Below are positions 35,085-40,245 of a stretch of DNA of 40,245 nt, piece after piece. The translations under genes were made by a program, and so were the position numbers. The notes under the pieces were generated by a model that worked only from the letters and a program-made list of their open reading frames with translations, had not been told where the DNA came from and ran no database searches. Source of the stretch: Desulfuromonas sp. GTDB taxonomy: Bacteria > Desulfobacterota > Desulfuromonadia > Desulfuromonadales > Geopsychrobacteraceae. How positions within the stretch are numbered: the stretch's first letter is position 1; each line of letters begins with the position of its first letter. The stretch is from the NCBI GenBank assembly GCA_002869665.1, contig PKUG01000028.1, positions 1 to 40,245 of the forward strand, written 5' to 3'.

Positions 35085-35556
35085 TCCACCTGCACACTTT
35101 AAACGTATTTGCTTTAGGAAATGAATTTCTTAAAAAATCAATTTCACAAGAGTGCGTTGTATAGCCTCCGCCTAATGCTTTTTCATTGAGGTTTGCTGCA
35201 TAGGAGCAAATATAGCCGCTCATATATTTATCAAGGGTGTTCGATAGGGCTGATATTAAATCAGGGATATTGTCTTGGGCTTCATGCTCAGGGAAATGCA
35301 AGTGCCCCATTTCAATCCCTAGTAAAATCTCCTCGTTCTCTGTCGAGATCGTAATGCGTCTTTCTGGGTTGATCCGGTGACGAATTTTAATCTCTATGAA
35401 ATCATCTTTCGATTGTATTGTTAATTGTTTCGGAGAAACAGATTGCCTATCGCAAATAATCTTTACAACTTCAATGCACTTAATGTTCAGTTCATTTTGC
35501 ATAAGATTCAACGGTTCCTGGCAAGCTCGACATAAAAGATCAAAGTGATACGGCAT
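35053..35556 (-). CDS. unknown 167-aa protein, AT-rich
   Basis: The N-terminus has LLCRACQEPLN, a possible half metal site. The body alternates strands and helices (QLTIQSKDDFIEIKIRHRI, RRITISTENEEILLGIEMGHLHFP), then a helical part (DLISALSNTLDKYMSGYICSYAANLNEKALGGG) and SCEIDFLRNSFPKANTFKVCRW. Acid/base balance and size would fit an immunity-type or adaptor protein, but I cannot name a family. Low GC against the surrounding chromosome suggests transfer. Confidence 0.6.
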   Translation of the reverse strand: MPYHFDLLCRACQEPLNLMQNELNIKCIEVVKIICDRQSVSPKQLTIQSKDDFIEIKIRHRINPERRITISTENEEILLGIEMGHLHFPEHEAQDNIPDLISALSNTLDKYMSGYICSYAANLNEKALGGGYTTHSCEIDFLRNSFPKANTFKVCRWNENQIKKLSI

Positions 35557-35635
35557 GTTTTTGAGTGCTCAATTCCATTTGCATCCCTTTGGATGCTAAA
35601 GCTAGCGCCACTCTATTTTGTTTCTTACAATACTT

Positions 35636-35917
35636 CTATCTATTGAGTAAGTAGGCAATTATCCCAATTGCCGCAACAACGATACCTATTCCTGTAATCG
35701 TGCAAACTGTGTCTGACTTGTCACCAAAATGATCTTTTGGGTACTTTCCAAACGAAATGGTTTTTAAAAATATTCTTCCAGCCCAGTAGCAGAGAAATTC
35801 GAAAACCACTTCAATAAAAAGCCTGAAGAAAAATCTGCCTACGATTCTAAAAACGCCCTCTGTAATTTCTTCAATTGGCATTGATAATAATTTCCCCTGG
35901 TTATCGTCTGAAATCAC
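35636..35917 (-). CDS. 93-aa membrane protein, unknown
   Basis: Two hydrophobic regions (FRIVGRFFFRLFIEVVFEFLCYWAGRIFL and TITGIGIVVAAIGIIAYLL) flank a short polar loop KYPKDHFGDKSD. AT-rich, minus strand, about 80 nt downstream of which the 167-aa gene begins. No clear ribosome site within a few bases of the ATG. No family recognised. Confidence 0.5.
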   Translation of the reverse strand: MISDDNQGKLLSMPIEEITEGVFRIVGRFFFRLFIEVVFEFLCYWAGRIFLKTISFGKYPKDHFGDKSDTVCTITGIGIVVAAIGIIAYLLNR

Positions 35918-35966
35918 CGGGCGGCGACAAACTTTTTAGTTTGCTTTGTTTGGGGCGGATCGGGGT

Positions 35967-36040
35967 ATTCGGGGGACACCATACTTAACTAGGGCAAGAT
36001 CAAGGTCAGCAATGAATTAAGTGTGGTGTCCCCCGAACTC
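35967..36040. repeat. 75-bp REP-like palindromic element, copy 2
   Basis: The arms CGGGGGACACCATACTTAA (35970-35988) and its complement at 36017-36035 differ at one of 19 positions, with a 28-nt centre. A short GTCCCCCGAACTC tandem follows. Related over its full length to copy 1, about 1.3 kb away. Confidence 0.85.
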
Positions 36041-36096
36041 GTCCCCCGAACTCTCCGTTAGTGGGTAACTTCGCGAGCTAACGGTAAAGTTAGCTG

Positions 36097-36444
36097 TTAT
36101 TCATTGAAGCTGCCTTCGTTATAGAAATATGCTGTTCCGTATGGATTGATCCAAACACCACCGCATGATTTGGCAAGTGCACGGGTTACCTTCTCAAGAA
36201 ACATGTATCCTTCAGCGTCAGCGCCAATTGGTTCAAGGGTGATGTAATATGCTTTTGATGCCTTTGGGAATTTTTCTAGAATTGAACTTCCCGGTTCTTC
36301 ATCTTCCCCTGGTACAACAAGCACTTGCCAATTTTCTTTTTCATATGCACGTTCAGATTTATATTCCTGCCAGCAGGAGGGCTCAGGCAAAACATTAGGA
36401 AGTGAGATTTCTCCGTCACACCATACAGTAAGATCCATGCTCAT
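36097..36444 (-). CDS. small hypothetical protein, immunity-like
   Basis: 115 aa. AAGGA lies before the ATG at 36444 (an ATG two codons on is the alternative). The sequence MDLTVWCDGEISLPNVLPEP, ENWQVLVVPGEDEE, KASKAYYITLEPIGADAEGYMFLEKVTRALA and GVWINPYGTAYFY looks like a compact, acidic alpha/beta protein. I recall similar short proteins scattered among accessory regions, some annotated as immunity-like, but no toxin gene is adjacent. First gene inside the repeat-bounded block, reading away from repeat copy B. Confidence 0.65.
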   Translation of the reverse strand: MSMDLTVWCDGEISLPNVLPEPSCWQEYKSERAYEKENWQVLVVPGEDEEPGSSILEKFPKASKAYYITLEPIGADAEGYMFLEKVTRALAKSCGGVWINPYGTAYFYNEGSFNE

Positions 36445-36930
36445 TTTTCATTCCTTGACAGCTAACGACGGTAAATAGGCTGTTCTTGCGTAAAGCTGCA
36501 AACAACGACAAGGTTTGTCGGCCTATGAAATTTTCAATAGGAAAAGCTAATATTTCTATTTTCTTGGGCTTTTTCTGTTCCTGTACAATGCCAGTCGGCA
36601 ATCATAGGCCGTTCGGCCTAAACCAACCCCACCGAAAAAAGAAAAATCCACCTTCGGTACGAAAGGTGGATTGATGAATCTGAAACCTGCCCCCCCCCCT
36701 GCAACGATTCCCAGATACCTGTACAAATTGTTTGTCGATAATCTAGCTCAGGATGCTGGGAGTGTCAAAAGAAAGGATTTTCAAGTTTTCTGCTGTTTCA
36801 AGGGGGCGATCGGTGATAGGAGTCGGCGGCTCTGGGAATTCTTCAATACCTCTTCCTGCATCTTGTCGAACAACCTGTGATCTTCTATATTCACAGCCTG
36901 AATGTAACCTGAACTGCGGGAGCGGAAATT
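36445..36930. other. 486-bp stretch mostly made of repeat copy B
   Basis: Apart from the repeat it holds short ORFs on both strands. One is the 69-aa plus-strand frame from 36671 that begins inside the repeat. The corresponding frame in copy A differs in frame after a 1-nt indel. None has a convincing ribosome site, so I annotate no gene. Confidence 0.55.
36592..36785. repeat. long imperfect direct repeat, copy B
   Basis: Same order of elements as copy A: TAGGCCG/CGGCCTA hairpin, GAAAAAAGAAAAATCCACC, stem-loop, then ATGAATCTGAAACCTG, a C10 tract (C6 in copy A), GCAACGAT and AAATTGTTTGTCGA. It is 3.66 kb downstream of copy A in the same orientation. Confidence 0.85.
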
Positions 36931-37149
36931 ATGGATATCGACCTCAAACGGCTGGGCACTTTGATCACACAGCAGACCTATAAAATTGAAAAGGCTGTTT
37001 CCGGGACCGGTTACCTGCCCAGGACGGTGATCGGTGTCGGGACCTTTCTGCTCGACAATGAAGGCGATTATGATCTGCTTACGGCGAAGCAGCAGGTCAC
37101 TTTTGAACGGTTTTTGCTGCCATTGCTGGAAGCCGGCGCAGATGACTGA
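36931..37149 (+). CDS. 72-aa hypothetical protein coupled to a Cys-cluster protein
   Basis: ATG 36931 lies shortly after GGGAGCGG. The product MDIDLKRLGTLITQQTYKIEKAV...VIGVGTFLLDNEGDYDLLTAKQQVTF is a small soluble protein with no recognised domain. Its stop overlaps the start of the YkgJ-like gene by 8 nt, which supports both starts. Core-like GC content; it marks the right boundary of the accessory region. Confidence 0.65.
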   Translation: MDIDLKRLGTLITQQTYKIEKAVSGTGYLPRTVIGVGTFLLDNEGDYDLLTAKQQVTFERFLLPLLEAGADD

Positions 37150-37567
37150 AGAAGGGCAATATATTGCTCTGGATTTGTTGCTTTGCCGGGAGTGTGGCGG
37201 GCGCTGTTGCCAGGGGAGCCCGGGGGTCTGGGTCGATCCCGAGCGTTTTTTTGCCCTGTTTTTCGCGGGGGAGCAGCTTACGCTGGAGCAATTGCGCGAA
37301 CGTTTGCCCGGCTTGGGGATGGTTCTCTGGGAAAAATCGGGGGTGCCGATTCCGGCACCGCGATCATTGTCAACCGGATGTGCTTTTCTCGGGGAAAACG
37401 GCTGCCGTTTCCCGGTGGCAGAACGCCCCTGCCAATGCCTGGCGCTGATCCCCGACAAGGCAACTCTTGATCTTGAGACGGGTTGCGCATGCCGATTGCC
37501 CGCCGAGTTCAGCCGTGAGACCGGTCAGCAACGCTGGCAGGACTATTGGCGGGAGGTTGATCGCTGA
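37142..37567 (+). CDS. YkgJ-type Fe/Zn-binding cysteine-cluster protein
   Basis: 141 aa from ATG 37142; the track start at 37034 is in the previous gene. The cluster CRECGGRCCQG near residue 15 is the CxxxCC-type motif of the YkgJ family. Further Cys residues follow in order (GCAFLGENGCRF, CQCLAL, GCACRLP) and together could bind a metal or cluster. The reaction is unknown. Convergent with the next gene, with 6 nt between the stops. Confidence 0.8.
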   Translation: MTEEGQYIALDLLLCRECGGRCCQGSPGVWVDPERFFALFFAGEQLTLEQLRERLPGLGMVLWEKSGVPIPAPRSLSTGCAFLGENGCRFPVAERPCQCLALIPDKATLDLETGCACRLPAEFSRETGQQRWQDYWREVDR

Positions 37568-37573
37568 TCCTCC

Positions 37574-37921
37574 TCAGCGCCTCGCCAGGCTGGTGACAAG
37601 ATCGACCTCGCCATGGCGCCCGAGTGTCTGTAGGGCCTCAATGGCAGTCTCCACGTATTCTTTGCTGTCGCCCGTCAGGTAGGCGACAACAAACGCCGCC
37701 AGATCTGCCCGGGCCGCTGCATGCTGTTCCGCCAACGTCCTCTTCTTCCCCGCCTGCAGCCACAGCGCTTCCGAGCGTTTCTGGTGCGCGGATCGCGCTT
37801 CACTCAGCAGTTCCATCTTCATCGCCAAAGACTGATTGCCGGCAGATTTAAAAACCTCCACAAGGTCCTCAGAGAAATCCTGCTGGATAATTTCCGCCAG
37901 CCGTAACAGCTTATTTTTCAC
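37574..37921 (-). CDS. 115-aa helical hypothetical protein
   Basis: GTG 37921 is preceded by AGGAGG; the longer track ORF extends into the GIY-YIG gene. The protein is almost all helix (KNKLLRLAEIIQQDFSEDLVEVF, KMELLSEARSAHQKRSEALW, RADLAAFVVAYLTG, TAIEALQTLGRHGEVDLVTSLARR). No signal peptide or membrane span. Family not recognised. 13 nt separate it from the GIY-YIG gene upstream, so they are probably co-transcribed. Confidence 0.65.
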   Translation of the reverse strand: MKNKLLRLAEIIQQDFSEDLVEVFKSAGNQSLAMKMELLSEARSAHQKRSEALWLQAGKKRTLAEQHAAARADLAAFVVAYLTGDSKEYVETAIEALQTLGRHGEVDLVTSLARR

Positions 37922-37934
37922 CCGGCCTCCTGAT

Positions 37935-38213
37935 TCATTCTGTTTTTGCGAGCGCCGCCACCTGATTCTGGGCGCAGACGAGCAAGGCACGTTTTTCGCT
38001 GACCGTCAATTTCTTGATGGCTACCTCCCTCCGGCTGGCGCTGCTGCGGTCGTGACCGGGCTCCAGATAAACAATCCGGAGCGGCGCACGGCCACGGAAA
38101 TATTTGGCCCCACGCCCGCTGGCATGCTGGGCAAACCGGCGCTGAACATCGGTGCTGATGCCGGTATAAAGGGAACCGTCCGAGCACAGGAGAATATAAA
38201 CCTGCCAATGCAT
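37935..38213 (-). CDS. GIY-YIG domain nuclease-like protein
   Basis: 92 aa from the ATG at 38213 (AGAAGGG upstream); the track adds 28 spurious residues. The GIY-YIG pattern reads WQVYILLCSDGSLYTGISTDVQRRFAQHASGRGAKYFRGRAPLRIVY. The VYILLC/LYTGIS pair holds the two tyrosines, followed by the conserved Arg. Short stand-alone YhbQ/UPF0213-type members are common in bacteria and may act on DNA; their targets are not settled. Minus strand, head of a two-gene operon. Confidence 0.9.
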   Translation of the reverse strand: MHWQVYILLCSDGSLYTGISTDVQRRFAQHASGRGAKYFRGRAPLRIVYLEPGHDRSSASRREVAIKKLTVSEKRALLVCAQNQVAALAKTE

Positions 38214-38429
38214 GCTCTGCCCTTCTGTCAGCACTGACGGTTCTGTATCTGCTTGCATATCCATACCACCGCAACTACACTCCGCCAATCGGCCCAACCG
38301 TTTGGTGTAGGGATGCTATCTCTACCATGAGTGACCGACAAGTTAAAGTGCGCGGTCGGCGGGTCAGACAACGAAAAAGCACGACGGGAAGATAACCAGC
38401 CCCCGGCCCGGACGCTAAAGGACAAATAA

Positions 38430-38975
38430 ATGGCCCTCAGTTCCACGATTTTCAAAGCCAATGTGCAGATCTCCGACATGGACCGCAATTACTATGCTGA
38501 GCATCTGCTGACCCTGGCGCGCCACCCCTCGGAAACCGATGAACGGATGATGGTGCGGTTGCTCGCATTTGTACTGCATGCTGACGACCGGCTGAGCTTC
38601 ACCAAGGGGTTATGCGCCGACGAAGAACCGGATCTCTGGCAGATGAGCTTAACAAATGAGATCGCGTTGTGGATCGATGTCGGCCTGCCGGATGAGCGGC
38701 GACTGCGCAAAGCCTGCGGTCGGGCCAGGCAGGTTTATTTATACAGCTACGGCGGTCGCGCAGCTGATCTCTGGTGGCAACGAAACGTGGATAAGCTGAA
38801 ACGCCTCGACAATCTCAGCGTTTTTGAACTGCCCGAGGCGGCCTGCAAGGAACTGACCGGGCTGGTGCAGCGCAGCATGCAGTTGCAGTGTACCATCCAG
38901 GATGGCGAGGTCTGGCTGACGAATGGCGTAGCGACCTGCAGCCTTGTTCCATTACAACGGAAAATGCAGAACTGA
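38430..38975 (+). CDS. yaeQ: YaeQ family protein
   Basis: 181 aa, the same length as E. coli YaeQ. Start MALSSTIFKANVQISDMDRNYY and motifs TLARHPSETDERMMVRLLAFVLHAD, LWIDVGLPDERRLRKACGRA and YSYGGRAADLWWQRN are family-specific. YaeQ has a PD-(D/E)XK-type fold, with no established biochemical role. AAAGGAC precedes the ATG. Monocistronic, followed by a strong terminator. Confidence 0.95.
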   Translation: MALSSTIFKANVQISDMDRNYYAEHLLTLARHPSETDERMMVRLLAFVLHADDRLSFTKGLCADEEPDLWQMSLTNEIALWIDVGLPDERRLRKACGRARQVYLYSYGGRAADLWWQRNVDKLKRLDNLSVFELPEAACKELTGLVQRSMQLQCTIQDGEVWLTNGVATCSLVPLQRKMQN

Positions 38976-39066
38976 TGTCCCGGGGGAGAGTGTCTGAATA
39001 TCTTTGGTGGTCAGGCAAATATCCTGAGCCGCTGTCCGCCCCTTTTGCTCGTCATGCATGACAAAG

Positions 39067-39104
39067 AATGGCCCTTCCGGAATGGAAGGGCCATTTGTGT
39101 TTTT
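39067..39104 (+). terminator. Rho-independent terminator between yaeQ and the hydrolase gene
   Basis: The 12-bp perfect stem AATGGCCCTTCC/GGAAGGGCCATT with a 5-nt loop is followed by TGTGTTTTT. The A-rich left flank (ACAAAG) makes it partly functional on the minus strand too. Confidence 0.85.
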
Positions 39105-39132
39105 GCTGGACGCGCACTCTGATGTGTCGATC

Positions 39133-40038
39133 TTACGTGGTTATCAGCTGTTTTTTGAAAAACTCCAGGGTCCGATCCCAGGCCAGGTCCGCGGCGGCTT
39201 CGTTGTAGCGGCCGGTTGAATCGTTGTGGAAACCGTGATTCACGCCGGGATAGATGAAGGCTTCATAAGGGATGTTGTTGGTTTTAAGCAGGGCTTCGTA
39301 ATCCGGCCAGGTGGCGTTGACGCGGCTGTCCAGTTCGGCAAAGTGCAACAGCAGCGGTCCTTTGACCCGGCTGCGCAGTGCTTCGGCGGGTGGAGTTCCG
39401 TAGAAGGGCACGCCGGCGGCGAGCTCGTCGGGCAGGACGGCGGCAAGCATATTGACGATATAGCCGCCGAAGCAGAAGCCGACCGCGCCGAGTTTGCCGT
39501 TCCCCTGGGGATGATCTTTGATAAATTTTGCGGCGGCGATGAAATCCTCTTCGATCTTGTCGCGCTCCATGCTCTTCTGCAGCGCCCGGCCGTCATCGTC
39601 GTTCCCCGGATAGCCGCCGAGGGGGTGGAGGGCATCGGGAGCGAAAGCGATGAACCCCGCTTTGGCCAGCCGCCGGGCGACATCCTTGATGTAAGGATTG
39701 AGGCCGCGGTTTTCGTGGACGACAAGGATCGTCGGTGCTGGGGCGCTGATCTCCCTGGGGATGACCAGGTAGCCGCGCCCTTCTCCGTACCCCCGGGGGG
39801 AGTCGAAGGAACTGTAACTCGCCTTGATCTCATCATCATTGAAGTTGACCTGTTCGGCCAGGGCATAGTCCGGCAGCAGGGCCGAGGTGAGGGCGCTCAG
39901 GCTGAAGCCGATGGCCGTCAGGGTTGCCAGCCGCTGCATGAACTCACGCCGGTCGATAAACCCATGCGCATATTCGTCGTACCAGTCGAAGGCTTCTTGC
40001 GGGATCTCCCGCTGTGGAGGTGCTGGGTTTTCCGCCAT
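39133..40038 (-). CDS. dienelactone hydrolase family protein with twin-arginine-type leader
   Basis: 301 aa. The unusual ~60-aa N-terminus contains FIDRREFMQRLATLTAIGFSLSALTSALL, a Tat-like RR motif plus hydrophobic stretch placed about 30 residues in. The alpha/beta-hydrolase domain has HENRGLNPYIKDVARRLAKAGF, the nucleophile elbow GFCFGG (Cys, as in dienelactone hydrolase), the acid ELDSRVN and the His in GVNHGF. Substrate unknown: carboxymethylenebutenolidase is the name-giving activity, but this branch is widespread and uncharacterised. GAAGGAG lies before the ATG. Probably periplasmic. Confidence 0.9.
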   Translation of the reverse strand: MAENPAPPQREIPQEAFDWYDEYAHGFIDRREFMQRLATLTAIGFSLSALTSALLPDYALAEQVNFNDDEIKASYSSFDSPRGYGEGRGYLVIPREISAPAPTILVVHENRGLNPYIKDVARRLAKAGFIAFAPDALHPLGGYPGNDDDGRALQKSMERDKIEEDFIAAAKFIKDHPQGNGKLGAVGFCFGGYIVNMLAAVLPDELAAGVPFYGTPPAEALRSRVKGPLLLHFAELDSRVNATWPDYEALLKTNNIPYEAFIYPGVNHGFHNDSTGRYNEAAADLAWDRTLEFFKKQLITT

Positions 40039-40109
40039 GATTAAGTCTCCTTCAGTTCTGTTGTCGGGGGGGGAAGGTGGAGGGCTGCTGGCAGGCGCCG
40101 GCGGCCTGG

Positions 40110-40245
40110 TTAATTATGCCATCTTTTTTGCTCAGTCATTGTTTCCGGTTTTAACAAGTTGCCGGATAAATTCTCTCGGGTCACCAAGTTGAGCCGGTCG
40201 ATCAGGTCTTGCATGATCTTGAACTTGGGTAGGGAGACCGAGAAG
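40110..40245 (-). CDS. possible 3' end of a gene running out of the window
   Basis: The minus strand is open from the window edge to TAA at 40110-40112, coding 44 residues (FSVSLPKFKIMQDLIDRLN near the edge, then TEQKRWHN at the end). The other two minus frames contain stops. Composition is normal for protein, but the stretch is short and no domain can be named. Confidence 0.35.
   Translation of the reverse strand, partial: FSVSLPKFKIMQDLIDRLNLVTRENLSGNLLKPETMTEQKRWHN

Noticed and set aside
36416-36601. 61-aa minus-strand ORF starting in repeat copy B
   Set aside because: It overlaps the start of the better supported 115-aa gene in another frame, and its start matches the repeat sequence by necessity.
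31715-36930. Chromosomal integron cassette array
   Set aside because: Same-strand small genes invite the idea, but I found no attC-like RYYYAAC/GTTRRRY pairs between them and no integrase; the repeats are at only two places.
36781-37458. 225-aa minus-strand ORF
   Set aside because: Runs opposite the YkgJ-like gene and repeat copy B; low-complexity shadow composition with no family motif.

Overview
The window reads as chromosomal DNA of a Gram-negative anaerobe, most likely a Desulfuromonadales/Geobacter-like bacterium. This is inferred from gene content (MglB/MglA pair, sodium-pump decarboxylase, citrate lyase, DUF2318 protein, outer-membrane efflux lipoprotein, several lipoproteins) and from GC-rich coding with strong third-position GC. 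No taxonomic marker gene is present, so the placement is not certain.

Layout. 1-1.7 kb: a truncated unknown gene on the minus strand, then mglB-mglA behind a good sigma70-type promoter, then tRNA-Asn(GTT) with its own promoter and terminator. 1.9-4.3 kb: a LytS-type sensor kinase and a LytTR response regulator, overlapping by 4 nt. 4.5-14.1 kb: a long plus-strand metabolic cluster. It has a 44-aa small ORF, a hairpin terminator, an ABM-domain protein, a four-gene biotin-dependent Na+-pumping decarboxylase (mmdA-mmdD-mmdC-mmdB order), and a full citrate lyase set (citC, citD, a PPC/DUF296 protein, citE, citF, citX, citG). citE and citF each carry one in-frame stop. 14.3-21.6 kb: housekeeping and unknown genes (DUF2726 protein, lipoproteins, a TPR/beta-propeller protein, ferredoxin-nitroreductase, MESH1-like hydrolase, CsaA). 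21.9-24.3 kb: a DUF2318 protein with an ABC permease and an ABC ATPase; the ATPase also has an in-frame stop. 24.4-30.5 kb (minus strand): a SYLF-domain protein, then tetR, an outer-membrane factor, a membrane-fusion protein and a split MacB-type ABC transporter, which together form a tripartite efflux operon.

30.7-36.9 kb is an accessory region. It contains a decayed hybrid histidine kinase, a run of short, mostly unrecognised genes that are all on the minus strand and become AT-rich near 35 kb, two copies of a 75-bp palindromic REP-like element, and two copies of a ~190-bp imperfect direct repeat 3.66 kb apart. 36.9-40.2 kb returns to ordinary genes: a YkgJ-like Cys-cluster protein, a GIY-YIG protein, YaeQ, a dienelactone-hydrolase-like protein, and the end of a possible further gene.

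Working model (inference): the LytSR pair and the 4.5-14.1 kb cluster could form one organic-acid module. Citrate lyase would cleave citrate to acetate and oxaloacetate, and a methylmalonyl-CoA-type decarboxylase, not an OadA-type one, would conserve energy as a Na+ gradient. The nonsense codons in citE and citF suggest the lyase half is inactive in this isolate, or that the sequence has errors at these points. I saw no CRISPR array, phage module, integrase or intact transposase. The strongest leads are the lyase/decarboxylase fusion cluster with an embedded PPC protein, the repeated in-frame stops, and the repeat-flanked block of small genes.
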